Counted from the first letter of the stretch, positions 1 to 9,434 are shown. The stretch is DNA of 64,000 nucleotides from Microbacterium oxydans (GCF_000956525.1 NZ_JYIW01000017.1:58756-122755), one strand, 5' to 3'. Translations and numbers: made by a program. Notes: generated by a model not told the origin, from the letters alone.

Positions 1-1054
1 ACTCGCGGGCGTTGAGCTGCCGCATCCGCGTGCCGTCGAACTTCGTGAGCGCCGTCAGCAGCACGGTGCGGATCGGCACGTTGATGCCGACGCCGAGCGT
101 GTCGGTGCCGCAGATCACCCGGAGGAGGCCCCGCTGCGCGAGCTGCTCGACCAGGCGACGGTACTTCGGGAGCATCCCCGCGTGGTGCACGCCGATCCCG
201 GCGCGCAGGAAGCGGGAGAGCGTCTTGCCGAACGCGGTGGTGAAGCGGAACTCGGCGATCAGTGCGGCGATCTGGTCGCGCTGCTCTCGGGTGGCGACCT
301 TCGAGCTCGACAGTGCCTGGGCCCGCTCCATCGCTGCGGCCTGCGAGAAGTGCACGATATAGATCGGCGCCTGGCCGGTGTTCAGCAGATCGTCGATCGT
401 CTCGTGGATGGGTGTCTGCTCGTAGAAGAAGTGCAGCGGCACCGGGCGCTCGACGCCTGTCACGGTCGCGGTCTGGCGTCCGGTGCGGCGGGTCAGATCG
501 GCCGCGAGCTCGGTCACGTCGCCGAGGGTCGCCGACATCAGGATGAACTGCGCCTGCGGCAGCTCGAGCAGCGGCACCTGCCACGCCCACCCGCGGTCGG
601 GATCCGCGTAGAAGTGGAACTCGTCCATGACGACCTGGCCGACGTCGGCATCCGTGCCCTGCCGGAGCGCCAGGTTCGCGAGGATCTCGGCCGTGCAGCA
701 GATGATCGGCGCATCGCCGTTGACCGAGGAGTCGCCGGTGATCATGCCGACGTTCGCGGCGCCGAAGATGTCGACCAGCGCGAAGAACTTCTCGCTCACC
801 AGGGCTTTGATCGGTGCGGTGTAGTAGCTGCGGCGACCGGACTGCAGTGCGGCGAAATGCGCCCCGACCGCCACGAGCGACTTGCCGGTTCCGGTCGGGG
901 TCGACAGGATCAGGTTGTTGCCGGAGACGATCTCGATGATCGCCTCGTCCTGCGCCGGGTAGAGGTGGATGTCGGTCGACTCGACCCACTCGGCGAACGC
1001 CAGGTAGAGCGCATCCGCATCGGATCCGTCGGAGATGGTGGCGTCGAGGAGCAT
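1..1054 (-). CDS. DEAD/DEAH-box helicase, C-terminus cut off by the window edge
   Basis: ATP-dependent superfamily 2 nucleic-acid helicase, probably acting on RNA in the cytoplasm. Translating the minus strand from the ATG at 1054 gives about 351 residues that run off the left edge. Walker A is STPTGTGKS (residues 51-59), the DExH box is DEFH (144-147), and SAT (in LMSATLGD) follows. The second RecA domain begins later with HHAGMLPKYRRLVEQL. The start is preceded by GAAGG. The layout resembles the roughly 830-residue actinobacterial helicases with a DUF3516 tail, but that tail lies outside the window, so the subfamily is inferred. A 147-base gap holding a palindromic repeat separates it from deoD upstream. 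Confidence 0.9.
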   Translation of the reverse strand, partial: MLLDATISDGSDADALYLAFAEWVESTDIHLYPAQDEAIIEIVSGNNLILSTPTGTGKSLVAVGAHFAALQSGRRSYYTAPIKALVSEKFFALVDIFGAANVGMITGDSSVNGDAPIICCTAEILANLALRQGTDADVGQVVMDEFHFYADPDRGWAWQVPLLELPQAQFILMSATLGDVTELAADLTRRTGRQTATVTGVERPVPLHFFYEQTPIHETIDDLLNTGQAPIYIVHFSQAAAMERAQALSSSKVATREQRDQIAALIAEFRFTTAFGKTLSRFLRAGIGVHHAGMLPKYRRLVEQLAQRGLLRVICGTDTLGVGINVPIRTVLLTALTKFDGTRMRQLNARE

Positions 1055-1094
1055 CCTTCGATCATCCCCTACTGCGCGGGCTCGACGTGTGGGC

Positions 1095-1179
1095 GTTCAC
1101 AATTCAGCAAGAACGGCGTCGGGTGGCTCGTCAGGCGGTGTTTCGACCTGCGCACGAGAATTCTTGCTGAATTGTGAAC
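1095..1179. repeat. palindromic repeat family A, copy 1
   Basis: Arms of 19 bases (GTTCACAATTCAGCAAGAA and its reverse complement at 1161-1179) flank a loop of about 47 bases. It lies in the gap just 3' of deoD. The same arms recur at 25223-25304 and 53631-53716. A 19-bp stem in RNA would be very stable and could act as a terminator or mRNA 3' end. Confidence 0.9.
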
Positions 1180-1201
1180 GGCGACTCCGCGTGAATCGGG
1201 C

Positions 1202-1915
1202 TCACACCGCGGTCGCGGCGCGGAGTGCGATGCGGATCATGTCGCCGAAGGTCTGTTCGCGCTCCTGCGCCGTGGTCTCCTCGCCGGTGATGATGTGGTC
1301 GGACACCGTGCAGATCGCGAGCGCGCGCCGACCGTAGTACGCCGCGAGCGTGTAGAGCCCGGCTGCCTCCATCTCGACGCCGAGCACGCCGTGCTGGACG
1401 AACGGCTCGGTGAGCTCAGGCCGCGTGCTGTAGAACTGGTCGCTCGACAGCAGCAGTCCCACGTGCACGGCGGATGCCGGCGGCTCGGCCTCACTCGCCT
1501 CGACCGCAGCGCGCAGCAGCGGGAAGTCGGCGACGGGCGCGTAGTCGAGTCCGTTGAAGCGCACCCGGTTGATGCCGGAGTCGGTGCAGGCGCCGTTCGC
1601 GATGATGATGTCGCGCACCGCGAGCTTCTCGGTCAGCGCGCCGCACGAGCCCACCCGCACGATCGTCTCGACACCGTAGGAGTCGAACAGCTCGTTCGCG
1701 TAGATCGCCATCGACGGCTGTCCCATGCCGGAGCCCTGCACCGAGACGCGGTGGCCCTCCCAGGTTCCGGTGAAGCCCAGCATCCCGCGCGTCTCGGAGT
1801 ACAGCTCCGCGTCGTCGAGGAACGTCTCGGCGATCCATCTCGCTCGCAGCGGGTCACCCGGGAACAGGACGATGGGGGCGATCTGACCGGGTGCTGCTGC
1901 GATGTGCGTGCTCAT
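1202..1915 (-). CDS. deoD: purine nucleoside phosphorylase DeoD-type
   Basis: Phosphorolytic cleavage of purine (deoxy)nucleosides to free base and (deoxy)ribose-1-phosphate in cytoplasmic purine salvage. The 237 residues match the hexameric DeoD family in length. Family landmarks are FPGDPLRA near residues 19-26, YSETRGMLGFTG, the phosphate/ribose segment GSGMGQPSMAIYANEL, RVGSCGA, and the C-terminal VEMEAAGLY and TVSDH motifs, where the catalytic Asp lies. The ATG at 1915 is preceded by GAGGGG on the coding strand and, further up, a TAGCCT box. It appears monocistronic; palindrome family A lies 3' of it. Confidence 0.95.
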   Translation of the reverse strand: MSTHIAAAPGQIAPIVLFPGDPLRARWIAETFLDDAELYSETRGMLGFTGTWEGHRVSVQGSGMGQPSMAIYANELFDSYGVETIVRVGSCGALTEKLAVRDIIIANGACTDSGINRVRFNGLDYAPVADFPLLRAAVEASEAEPPASAVHVGLLLSSDQFYSTRPELTEPFVQHGVLGVEMEAAGLYTLAAYYGRRALAICTVSDHIITGEETTAQEREQTFGDMIRIALRAATAV

Positions 1916-1928
1916 CCCCTCAGGCTAG

Positions 1929-2594
1929 TCAGCCCTCGAGTCGGCGCACCATCTCGCCGATCCACAGCGGTGCGAACGGCGAGGTGCAGCCGGGCGGGGT
2001 GGGGTAGTCGGCGAGCACCTGCAGACGGTCGCCGATCTCGAGCGCGCGCGGACGCAGCGCCGGATGATGGATGCCGATCTGCGCGAGCGTCTCGTTCATC
2101 GACCACTGCAGGCGGCTCGGAGCATCCTTCATATCGCGCTCGATCAGGTCGAGCAGGTGGTCGAGGTCGAGTCCATCCGGGGTCTTGGCGACGCGCACCG
2201 AGGTGAGCGACCAGGCGGCGGCAGCGACGGTCGGGTCAGCGTCATCGAACCAGCGGAGCCGCAGCTCTTCGGCGAGCGGCGTCTTCTTGGCGAGGTAGTT
2301 CACGAACCAGTCGTTGACCTTCGGCGGTCGCGTCTCGCGCAGCATCGCGTCGAGCTCGTCGGCGGTGAAGTCGCGCGGCTTGGAGATAAGGATCGCGAGC
2401 AGTCGGGCGGCCGTGTCGCCGGTTCTCCACAGCTCCTGCGCGAGCGACTGGTCGGTCTTGATCCGCTTCGCCAGCGCTCGCATGCGACTGAGGTTGATGC
2501 CGTGGTCGTCGCCGCGCTTCTCGTTCGCCGCACGCATCTTCGGATCCTCGAGGGCGGCGAGCTCCCCGAGTGCCTGTGCGAGCGTCATATCCAT
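1929..2594 (-). CDS. DNA alkylation repair protein (AlkD-like HEAT-repeat family)
   Basis: A 221-residue protein rich in short amphipathic helices, including RLLAILISKPRDFTADELDAML, ending in WIGEMVRRLEG. It resembles the DNA alkylation repair family of AlkC/AlkD-like glycosylases, which remove alkylated bases with a HEAT-like solenoid. The conserved Trp and Asp residues around NDWFVNYL and WFDDADPTVAAAAWSL fit the family, but I cannot verify the catalytic Asp. Two in-frame ATGs lie three codons apart (2594 and 2588); the outer one is used here. It runs in the same direction as deoD, 13 bases away, so the two could be co-transcribed. Confidence 0.75.
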   Translation of the reverse strand: MDMTLAQALGELAALEDPKMRAANEKRGDDHGINLSRMRALAKRIKTDQSLAQELWRTGDTAARLLAILISKPRDFTADELDAMLRETRPPKVNDWFVNYLAKKTPLAEELRLRWFDDADPTVAAAAWSLTSVRVAKTPDGLDLDHLLDLIERDMKDAPSRLQWSMNETLAQIGIHHPALRPRALEIGDRLQVLADYPTPPGCTSPFAPLWIGEMVRRLEG

Positions 2595-2618
2595 GTCCCC
2601 AGGGTATTCCGCCCTTGT

Positions 2619-2700
2619 GCCGAGCGGCCCCGTTGTGTGCGAGCCACCCCGTTGTCGCCGTCCGCAAAGGGGTGGCTCGCACGAAAAGGGGTGGCTCGGC
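2619..2700. repeat. palindromic repeat family E, copy 1
   Basis: An 82-base imperfect palindrome whose inner arms GTGCGAGCCACCCC and GGGGTGGCTCGCAC are perfect over 14 bases. Outer arms begin GCCGAGC and end GCTCGGC. A second copy with the same layout lies at 55006-55088. It abuts the homopurine tract at 2701. Confidence 0.85.
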
Positions 2701-2758
2701 AGAGAGAAGGGGAGGGAGGGGAGGGGGAGGGAGGGAGAGGAGGGAGGAGTGAGGGGGG
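2701..2758. repeat. homopurine/homopyrimidine tract 3' of the FUSC gene
   Basis: 58 bases of G and A on the plus strand, interrupted only by a T at 2750. On the coding strand of the adjacent minus-strand gene this is a C/T tract that starts right after the TGA stop. A much longer tract of the same kind and placement closes the window at 63740-64000. Such mirror-prone sequence can form triplex DNA; a function here is speculation. Confidence 0.9.
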
Positions 2759-3790
2759 TCAGTCGAGCAGCTCACCGCGGATGCGGCGGAGGTCCTCCAT
2801 GAGCGAGCCGATCAGGATCCAGTGCTGCGACGACGGCGGGCGGATCACGAGCGGCGCGGTCAACGCCGGGATGGCCGAGGTCAGCGCTTCAGGCTCCGGG
2901 GTGACGTCGGCGATCTGCACGGCCAGCCGCACATCGTGCCCTGCGCGCCGCAGCTGCTCGGCGATCGCGACGACCGCGGGCTCCTCGCCGATCGAGTCGT
3001 CGTAGTGGTCGAAGTACGCCCTGGTCATTCCGATCGTCTGCGTCACGATCGGTGAGAGCCGGTCGAGCAGCGCGCGCATCTCCCGCAGGTCGTCGCGGTG
3101 CACGGACCGCCGCGGGTTCAGCGTGAGCGATTCCTCGCCGGTCGCGATGGTCGCCTCGGCGGCATCCTTCATCGGGCGGAGCAGTCGCACCTCGAGCATG
3201 AGCTCCTGCAGTCGTGCGGGAGTCTGCGGCTCCGGCAGGGCCGCGGCGAGCCGGTCGAGGCTGGCGGCGAGCTCGGCGCCGAGCAGCCCGAGGTCACGAC
3301 GAGCGGGGGCGACGAGTACCGGCGGCACGATCAGCGCGTTCACGATGATGCCGATCACGACGCCGATGAGTGTCTCGCCGATCCGGGCGATGGCGTATTC
3401 GGGACTGTTGGAGCCGAGGGCGAGCACGAGCATCGCCGAGATCGCGACCTGATTGCCGGTGCCCGGCGTCGCTCGGAACAGCCAGGCCAGGAGCATCGCC
3501 ACGACGATCGCGAGCAGCACGATCCAGCTCGGTGAGCCGAGCAGCAGCCCGAGCGCCACGGCGATCACCACACCCGCGATCACCCCGATGCTGCGCTCCA
3601 GCGCCTTCGACAGCGACTGGTTCACGCTCGGCTGCACGACCAGCAGCGCCGCGATGGCCGCGAACACCGGCAGCTGTCCGGGGAACACGAGCCCCGCGAT
3701 CAGCCACGCGGCGATCGTCGCGGCGGCGGACTTCACCACCTGCAGGAAGGAGGAGCGCTGGGCGGCGCGGATCGCGGTGGGGATGCGCAT
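2759..3790 (-). CDS. FUSC-family (aromatic acid exporter-like) membrane protein
   Basis: Predicted integral membrane protein of 343 residues. The N-terminal half has about five or six hydrophobic segments (AATIAAWLIAGLVFPG, AAIAALLVVQPSV, IVLLAIVVAMLLAWLF and others). The C-terminal half is a soluble helical domain. This is the FUSC/aromatic-acid exporter-like arrangement; the substrate is unknown. The ATG at 3790 has a TACCGT box seven bases upstream (3798-3803 on this strand), so the mRNA may be leaderless. The frame stays open upstream but lacks membrane-protein character there. A homopyrimidine tract follows the stop. Confidence 0.75.
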   Translation of the reverse strand: MRIPTAIRAAQRSSFLQVVKSAAATIAAWLIAGLVFPGQLPVFAAIAALLVVQPSVNQSLSKALERSIGVIAGVVIAVALGLLLGSPSWIVLLAIVVAMLLAWLFRATPGTGNQVAISAMLVLALGSNSPEYAIARIGETLIGVVIGIIVNALIVPPVLVAPARRDLGLLGAELAASLDRLAAALPEPQTPARLQELMLEVRLLRPMKDAAEATIATGEESLTLNPRRSVHRDDLREMRALLDRLSPIVTQTIGMTRAYFDHYDDSIGEEPAVVAIAEQLRRAGHDVRLAVQIADVTPEPEALTSAIPALTAPLVIRPPSSQHWILIGSLMEDLRRIRGELLD

Positions 3791-3922
3791 GCTCCCAACG
3801 GTAGTCCCGTCGCGGCGGCGTGATCTGAGGCGGTGCCGCCCGGAAGATAGGGCATCCGTCCGATGCCGGACGGGGACCTCAGAGCGGAGTGTGGGGATAT
3901 CGCACTTCACCGAGGAGACAGC

Positions 3923-4159
3923 ATGTTCGAGCACCCGTATTCCAGCCAGCAGGTCACCGCGTTCGACCAGGAGCGGATCGCCCGCGCGGCCGAGCGTCGT
4001 CGCGTGCTGATCGAGCGTGCCGATCAGATCGTGCCGCGTCCGGAAGGAGCGCTGCGGAGGATGCTGCGGCGACTGCTCGGCGCGCGTCGTCCGGCGGTGA
4101 CGGATGCCGCGGCCGAGCGCCGTGCACCGCAGCCGTGCGAGCCGATCCCGGCTCGGTGA
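3923..4159 (+). CDS. small hypothetical protein, Arg/Ala-rich
   Basis: A 78-residue protein starting [11 protein letters not shown], charged and helical, with an Arg-rich centre ([18 protein letters not shown] and [12 protein letters not shown]). The ATG at 3923 is preceded by AGGAGA at 3913-3918. No hydrophobic segment and no recognisable domain. It is divergent from the FUSC gene and lies 86 bases before the LuxR-type regulator, possibly in the same transcript. I do not recognise the family; small basic helical proteins like this are common in Microbacteriaceae. Confidence 0.6.
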   Translation: MFEHPYSSQQVTAFDQERIARAAERRRVLIERADQIVPRPEGALRRMLRRLLGARRPAVTDAAAERRAPQPCEPIPAR

Positions 4160-4245
4160 GTCTCGCTGTCGCCGCGCACGACGGCACCGCGGACCGAGGC
4201 GCTGGGCGGGGCCCGGATGTCGGAGGGGAGTGGGACCATGAATCC

Positions 4246-7113
4246 ATGCAGTCCTTCGCACCGAGCCAGGCGATGGTCGGTCGCGATGCCGATCTGGCGG
4301 TCGTGCGTCTGGCGTTCGAGAGCGCGGCCGAGGGTACGCCGACGGCGCTGCTCGTCGAGGGCGAGGCCGGGATCGGCAAGTCGCGGCTGCTGCGCGAGTT
4401 CGGCGGGGAGATCTCCGCGCGTGCCGATGTGCACGTCGGCTGGTGCCTCGACCTCGGCCCGGCGCGCACGCCGTACGGCCCGCTGACCGGCATCCTGCGC
4501 TCGCTCGTCGCGCGGACGGGTGTCGACGAGGCGCGGGCCGCCGTCGGCGTCGGCGCCGAGGCGCTCGGCATGCTGCTGCCCGAGCTGGCGTCGGCACCCA
4601 CCGAGCGCGAGCTCACCAGCCCGGAGCGACTCCGCGACGCGATCGCCACCCTGATCGAGGCCGCGGCCGCGCGGGCTCCACAGGTGCTGGTGGTGGAAGA
4701 CCTGCACTGGGCCGACGAGTCGACGCTCGCGATCCTCTCCTTCCTGCTGCGCACGCTCACCCGCGGCAGGGTGCTCGTGCTGCTCAGCTGCCGCTCCGAC
4801 GACGTCCGCCGCGGCGATGCCGTCAGCCGGTTCATCGCCGAGGCGACCAGGGCCCGGCTGCTCGACCGTCTCGACCTGCAGCGCCTCGACGCCGACGCCG
4901 TTCGTGCACTGGCAGAGCAGATCACCGGGCACGCCCTCAGCGCCGCCGCGATCGAGCGCGTGCGCGAGCGCGCCGAGGGAGTGCCGTTCTTCGTCGAGGA
5001 GATCGCGGGGTGCACCGCCGGCCCGCTTCCCGATGGGCTGCGTGACATCCTGCTCGCGCGATTCGATCGGCTCGGCGATGACGCAAGGCGGGTGGTGCAG
5101 GTGGCCTCCGGCGCCGAGCGTCCGATTCCGCATCCCCTGCTCACACGGCTCACCGGCATGGACGAGGTGCGGCTCGACGAGGCGCTGCGCGAGGCGGCGG
5201 GCAGCGGCATCCTGGTGGTCGTCGACGATCTGTACCGTTTCCGTCATGCGCTGCTTCGCGAGGCGGTGCACGCGGACCTGCTTCCCGGTGAACGATCGCG
5301 ACTGCACCGGTCGTACGCCGAGACCCTCGAAGCCCGGTGCGAGGGCACCGAGAGTGCCGATGCGGCGGCGCTCGCGTATCACTGGCAGCTCGCGCAGGAC
5401 GACCGTCGGGCGCTGATCGCCGCGGTCGAGGCGATGCGGCACGCGAAGGCGCGCTACGCCTTCGGCAGCGCGGCGCGATTCGGCGAGCTCGCGCTCGAGC
5501 TCTGGGGGCAGGTGCCGGATGCCGCGGATGCCGTCGGCCTGACCCGCCTCGAGCTGCTCCATCAGCTCGGATCGATCCTGCGCAACGCGGGAGACGGTGA
5601 GCGGGCGCTGGCGGTGTCGAACCTCGCGCTCGATGCCGTCGATCCAGAGCGCATCGATCCGGGGCTGCATGCCCGGCTGCTCCGCAACACGGCGCTGTAC
5701 CTGGTGAATCTGGGGCGCGCCGGGGCGATCCCGTTGCTGCAGCAGGCACTCGCGATCGTCGAGGCGGATGTGGGCGACGAGTCCCTCCACGCAGAGCTGC
5801 TGAATCAGTTGGCGAGCCGACGCATGATCGCCGGTGACCGGGAGGACGCCATCCGGATCGCCGACCGGGCCGCCGAGTTCGCCGAGCGCGCGGGGTCGAA
5901 CGACCAGCTGTCGGTGGCCGCGAACGTCCGCGGCGGGGCGCGCGCGCACCTCGGCGACGTCGAGGGCGGCATCAGCGAGTACGCGCTGGCTCGTGAGCTC
6001 GCCACCGGATCCACGGCCGAGATGCGCTACCGCGTGAACTACTCGGATCTGCTCGGGCTGCTCGGCAGGTACCAGGAGGCACTCGAACTCGCCGAGGAGG
6101 GGCTGGCGAGGGCTCGCGAACTCGGTGTGGAGCGCACCTCGGGTTCGATCATGGCGCAGAACATGGTGGTGCCCCTGCTCGAGCGCGGCGAGATCGCGCG
6201 GGTCGAGGAGATGCTGGCCCGCGACTTCATGCAGGGCACGCTGCGTGTGTTCCGCATGTACGTGACGATGACGCGAGTGCGCGTGCTCGCCTGGCGTGGG
6301 CGCTCAGACGACGCGGCCGAAGCGCTGCGCGAATGGCTCCCCGCGTTCCGGGAGACCGGGGCGGTCGAGCGGCAGGTCTGGTACGACCGCGTCGTGATGA
6401 CGGTCGCGGTGGCGGAGAGTGCCGGTGATCTCCGCGGTGCGCTCGCCGCGATCCTGGCGATGCTCGATGACGACGGACCGGTGCTCCTGCATCAGCGCCG
6501 GCTGCTGCTGCAGGCCGGCGCGATCATCGCCGAGCTGCGCGCTGCGGGAGACGATGTCGGTGCTGCGAGTCGAGCCGTGGCGGATGCGTGGGCGACGCAG
6601 TCCGAGCAGCTGCGGGGCGACGCCTGGTCGGCGATCCTCGCTGCACTGCTCGAACCGACCGCCGCGGGCATCGACGCGGCGATCGTGATCGCCGACGGTG
6701 ACGACGTGCCGGTGATCTTCCGGGTCGTGACCAGGTTGGAGCGAGCGCGCATGCTCGTGCACGACGGCGATCGGGTCGCTGCCGCCTCCGTCCTCGCCGA
6801 TGCCGAGCGGATCGCCGACGACCTCGGTCACGTGCAGCTGCAGGGCGATGTGGCCGCGTTCGCGACCGCGGCCGGCCTGCGCGCCGAGGCGGCCGACGAG
6901 TCGGCGCTCCTCACCGCTCGCGAGCGTCAGGTCCTGGCGCTGATCGCCGAAGGGCTCAGCAACAGGCAGATCGGCGAGCGGCTGTTCATCAGCGTGAAGA
7001 CGGTGAGCGTGCATGTCTCGTCCGTGCTGCGCAAGCTCGGCGTCGGCACCAGGACCGAAGCCGCGCTGGCCGCCCGATCGTTCGAGACCGCTGCGAGCAC
7101 CCGAGGGCGCTGA
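4246..7113 (+). CDS. large ATP-binding LuxR-family transcriptional regulator
   Basis: A 955-residue STAND/LAL-type regulator (MalT-like layout): an N-terminal AAA/NTPase domain, a long helical repeat region, and a C-terminal LuxR helix-turn-helix. Walker A is GEAGIGKS (residues 39-46); Walker B lies near 146-152 ([11 protein letters not shown]). The central 450 residues are TPR-like helices that probably sense a ligand or partner. The HTH (about 888-950) contains [21 protein letters not shown] and [16 protein letters not shown]. The ATG at 4246 begins right before MVGRDADL, the usual start of this domain; a GGAGGGG stretch lies about 15 bases upstream. No adjacent target operon is obvious, so its regulon is unknown. 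Confidence 0.92.
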   Translation: MQSFAPSQAMVGRDADLAVVRLAFESAAEGTPTALLVEGEAGIGKSRLLREFGGEISARADVHVGWCLDLGPARTPYGPLTGILRSLVARTGVDEARAAVGVGAEALGMLLPELASAPTERELTSPERLRDAIATLIEAAAARAPQVLVVEDLHWADESTLAILSFLLRTLTRGRVLVLLSCRSDDVRRGDAVSRFIAEATRARLLDRLDLQRLDADAVRALAEQITGHALSAAAIERVRERAEGVPFFVEEIAGCTAGPLPDGLRDILLARFDRLGDDARRVVQVASGAERPIPHPLLTRLTGMDEVRLDEALREAAGSGILVVVDDLYRFRHALLREAVHADLLPGERSRLHRSYAETLEARCEGTESADAAALAYHWQLAQDDRRALIAAVEAMRHAKARYAFGSAARFGELALELWGQVPDAADAVGLTRLELLHQLGSILRNAGDGERALAVSNLALDAVDPERIDPGLHARLLRNTALYLVNLGRAGAIPLLQQALAIVEADVGDESLHAELLNQLASRRMIAGDREDAIRIADRAAEFAERAGSNDQLSVAANVRGGARAHLGDVEGGISEYALARELATGSTAEMRYRVNYSDLLGLLGRYQEALELAEEGLARARELGVERTSGSIMAQNMVVPLLERGEIARVEEMLARDFMQGTLRVFRMYVTMTRVRVLAWRGRSDDAAEALREWLPAFRETGAVERQVWYDRVVMTVAVAESAGDLRGALAAILAMLDDDGPVLLHQRRLLLQAGAIIAELRAAGDDVGAASRAVADAWATQSEQLRGDAWSAILAALLEPTAAGIDAAIVIADGDDVPVIFRVVTRLERARMLVHDGDRVAAASVLADAERIADDLGHVQLQGDVAAFATAAGLRAEAADESALLTARERQVLALIAEGLSNRQIGERLFISVKTVSVHVSSVLRKLGVGTRTEAALAARSFETAASTRGR

Positions 7114-7208
7114 GTCGGGTGTCCATCGAGCGATGTCAACCCCGTCGCCAGCCGCCGCGGATGCGCGCTGAATGGGTGGACACGAACGACGAACAGTGAG
7201 GAGCACCC

Positions 7209-7664
7209 ATGGTGCAGATCATCGAGACCATCGATGTCGACGTCCCCGTCAGCACGGCATACAACCAGTGGACGCAGTTCGAGAGCTTCCCGAAGTTCCT
7301 CGACGAGGTCGAATCGATCACGCAGACCGATGAGACCCACACGCATTGGACGGTGAAGGTCGCGGGCGCGACGCGCGAGTTCGATGCCGAGATCACCGAG
7401 CAGCACCCCGATGAGCGGGTCGCCTGGAACAGCACCGGCGGCGAGACAGAGCACGCGGGCGTCGTGACGTTCCACAAGCTCTCGGATGCCGAGACCAGGG
7501 TCACGGTGCAGATCGACTGGGAGCCGGAGGGCCTCGTCGAGAAGCTCGGCTCGCTGGTCGGTGTCGGTTCGCACGCGGTCAAGAAGGACCTCAAGAACTT
7601 CAAGGAGTTCATCGAGGCGACTGGGACCGAGACCGGTTCCTGGCGCGGTGACGTCGAGGCATGA
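7209..7664 (+). CDS. SRPBCC-family protein (polyketide cyclase/dehydrase-like)
   Basis: A 151-residue single-domain START/Bet v1-like protein. It has the family opening of a beta strand followed by two short helices (DVDVPVSTAYNQWTQFESFPKFLDEVESI) and the later segment DERVAWNSTGGETEHAGVVTF. The C-terminal helix (VKKDLKNFKEFIEATG) would close the ligand cavity. GAGGAG sits at 7198-7203, directly before the ATG. Members with this FPxFLDEV pattern are small cytoplasmic proteins of unknown ligand, often stress-associated. It stands alone, 95 bases after the LuxR regulator. Confidence 0.8.
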   Translation: MVQIIETIDVDVPVSTAYNQWTQFESFPKFLDEVESITQTDETHTHWTVKVAGATREFDAEITEQHPDERVAWNSTGGETEHAGVVTFHKLSDAETRVTVQIDWEPEGLVEKLGSLVGVGSHAVKKDLKNFKEFIEATGTETGSWRGDVEA

Positions 7665-7720
7665 CACGAGCCGGTCGGCGGTGATCGGGTCGGCCTGACG
7701 CGCTTCCTGCATGAGGTCGA

Positions 7721-7986
7721 TCGACGCCGAGGTGCAGGGCGTGATACGGTTGCTCTAATGCCTCCTTCCGGGGGCGTCATTCATCACCGGCCCGCGAACG
7801 CTTGCTGCGACGTGTGTGGCCCGACATCTGGATCCGAATTCTGCGCCGATCGGTTCGGCACGGATCCCCTTCACAATCTCGACGCCTTCCCTTCGGAAGT
7901 CGTCTTCATACGTATCCACCGGATATTCCGGTGCGATGCACAGGCCGTGTACAACAGCGGCTAGATCAACAGAAAGAAGAAAGCAC
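7721..7986 (+). promoter_or_regulatory. cspA promoter and long 5' leader
   Basis: The 322-base gap between the SRPBCC gene and the cold-shock gene. A plausible promoter is TCGACG (7721-7726), 18 bases, then TACGGT (7745-7750), placing the start near 7757. That leaves a leader of about 230 nt ending in an AAGAAGAAAG ribosome site. Long structured leaders are known to control cold-shock mRNAs. The exact transcript start is inferred. Confidence 0.5.
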
Positions 7987-8190
7987 ATGGCCTCTGGCAC
8001 TGTGAAATGGTTCAACGCGGAAAAGGGCTTCGGCTTCATCGCTCCGGATGACGGCTCGGACGACCTCTTCGCCCACTACTCGGCCATCACTGGCTCGGGC
8101 TTCAAGGAGCTCCGCGAGAACCAGAAGGTCGAATTCGACGCTGAGCGTGGCCCCAAGGGCATGCAGGCTGCGAACATCCGCCCGCTCTGA
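7987..8190 (+). CDS. cspA: cold-shock protein (CspA family)
   Basis: A 67-residue single cold-shock domain that binds single-stranded RNA/DNA and acts as an RNA chaperone. RNP1 ([10 protein letters not shown], about residues 13-22) and RNP2 (DLFAHYSAI) are intact, and the protein opens with the usual [14 protein letters not shown]. The ATG at 7987 follows the purine-rich AGAAAGAAGAAAG. The leader is long and a 16-bp hairpin lies 19 bases after the stop, so it is probably a single-gene unit. Confidence 0.97.
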   Translation: MASGTVKWFNAEKGFGFIAPDDGSDDLFAHYSAITGSGFKELRENQKVEFDAERGPKGMQAANIRPL

Positions 8191-8208
8191 GCGCGCACTG
8201 ATCGTCCG

Positions 8209-8245
8209 GAAGCCGGTCGGATCCCTCGTGGATCCGGCCGGCTTC
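8209..8245 (+). terminator. hairpin terminator of cspA
   Basis: A 16-bp stem (arms 8209-8224 and 8230-8245, one G-T pair) with a 5-base loop, 19 bases after the cspA stop. There is no clear U-run, as is usual for actinobacterial intrinsic terminators. Confidence 0.8.
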
Positions 8246-8304
8246 TGCGTTCCCCGCTCCCGTCTCACAGTCGAGCGACGAGTCGCAGTCGAACACGTGG
8301 GAAT

Positions 8305-8346
8305 TGAGGTTCGCCTTACTTCGGGTTAGATTAGGCCAGGCTTACC
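8305..8346 (+). promoter_or_regulatory. candidate DtxR/IdeR iron boxes
   Basis: Two sites resemble the DtxR consensus TTAGGTTAGCCTAACCTAA. TGAGGTTCGCCTTACTTCG (8305-8323) matches it at 13 of 19 positions. A second, looser site, TTAGATTAGG followed by a CTTACC arm, lies at 8326-8346. They sit about 55-100 bases before the siderophore lipoprotein gene, where an iron repressor would act. Confidence 0.6.
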
Positions 8347-8402
8347 AAAGCCAGACGCCCCTCCGCGTCGCCACCCCCCGAACCTCTCCGAAGGGAATGC
8401 CT

Positions 8403-9434
8403 GTGCGCACCTCTCGACTTCTCGCCGCTGCCGGCACCGCCGCAGTGCTGGCACTGACCCTCGTCGCCTGCGCGACTCCGGCCGCCGACTCCTCCTCCGA
8501 CGCCGGCAGCAACCCGGCATCCGATGACGCCTTCCCCGTCACGATCGAGCACGCATACGGCGAGACCACGATCACCGAGAAGCCCGAGCGCGTCGCGACG
8601 GTCGCCTGGGCGAACCACGAGGTGCCGCTGGCCCTCGGCATCGTGCCGGTCGGCATGAGCAAGGCGAGCTGGGGCGACGACGACGACAACGGCGTGCTGC
8701 CCTGGGTCGAGGAGAAGCTCGACGAACTGGGTGCCGACACCCCCGTGCTCTTCGACGAGACCGACGGCATCGACTACGAGGCAGTGGCCGACACCAAGCC
8801 CGACGTGATCCTGGCCGCATACTCCGGCCTGAGCCAGGAGGAGTACGACACCCTCTCGAAGATCGCCCCGGTCGTCGCGTTCCCCGAGGTCGCCTGGGGC
8901 ACCTCGGTCGACGACATGATCGAGATGAACTCCAAGGCGCTCGGTCTCGAGAAGCAGGGCGAGGCGCTGATCGAGGACCTGCATGCCGATGCGGATGCCG
9001 CACTCGAGGCGAACAGCGTCCTGAAGGACAAGAAGGTGCTCTTCGCCTACTTCGACCCGACCGACCTGAGCCAGGTCGGCTACTACACCGCGATCGACAC
9101 GCGCCCCGGCTACCTGCACGACAACCTCGGCCTGCCGTTGCCGTCGATCGTCGAGGACACCGCGGACACCGACAAGTTCGACCTGACGGTCAGCGCGGAA
9201 GACGTGGCGAAGTTCGATGACGTCGATGTGATCGCCACGTACGGTGACGACTCGACCGTCGCCCTCCTGCAGGCCGACCCGCTGCTGTCGAAGATCCCCG
9301 CCGTCGCCGCAGGGCACATCGCGATCCTCGCCAACTCCACGCCGCTCGCGGCATCCGCGAACCCGTCGCCGCTGTCGATCCCGTGGGGTCTCAGCGACTA
9401 CCTCGCCCTGCTGGCCGCACCGCTCGCGAACTGA
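8403..9434 (+). CDS. iron-siderophore ABC transporter substrate-binding lipoprotein
   Basis: Extracellular lipoprotein of about 343 residues that captures ferric siderophores (FecB/FepB class, two lobes joined by a long helix). The signal peptide ends in the lipobox LVAC (Cys about residue 23). Conserved blocks include PERVATVAWANHEVPLALG, VDYEAVADTKPDVILA-like segments and WGLSDYLALLA at the end. AAGGGA at 8391-8396 fits the GTG at 8403 (six-base spacing) better than the in-frame ATG at 8397, which touches it. First gene of a five-gene iron-uptake operon behind DtxR-like boxes; the siderophore is unknown. Confidence 0.92.
   Translation: MRTSRLLAAAGTAAVLALTLVACATPAADSSSDAGSNPASDDAFPVTIEHAYGETTITEKPERVATVAWANHEVPLALGIVPVGMSKASWGDDDDNGVLPWVEEKLDELGADTPVLFDETDGIDYEAVADTKPDVILAAYSGLSQEEYDTLSKIAPVVAFPEVAWGTSVDDMIEMNSKALGLEKQGEALIEDLHADADAALEANSVLKDKKVLFAYFDPTDLSQVGYYTAIDTRPGYLHDNLGLPLPSIVEDTADTDKFDLTVSAEDVAKFDDVDVIATYGDDSTVALLQADPLLSKIPAVAAGHIAILANSTPLAASANPSPLSIPWGLSDYLALLAAPLAN

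Noticed and set aside
4024..5949. 641-residue minus-strand frame over the LuxR gene
   Set aside because: Antisense of a gene with clear Walker and HTH motifs; low-complexity Arg/Gly/Ala composition.
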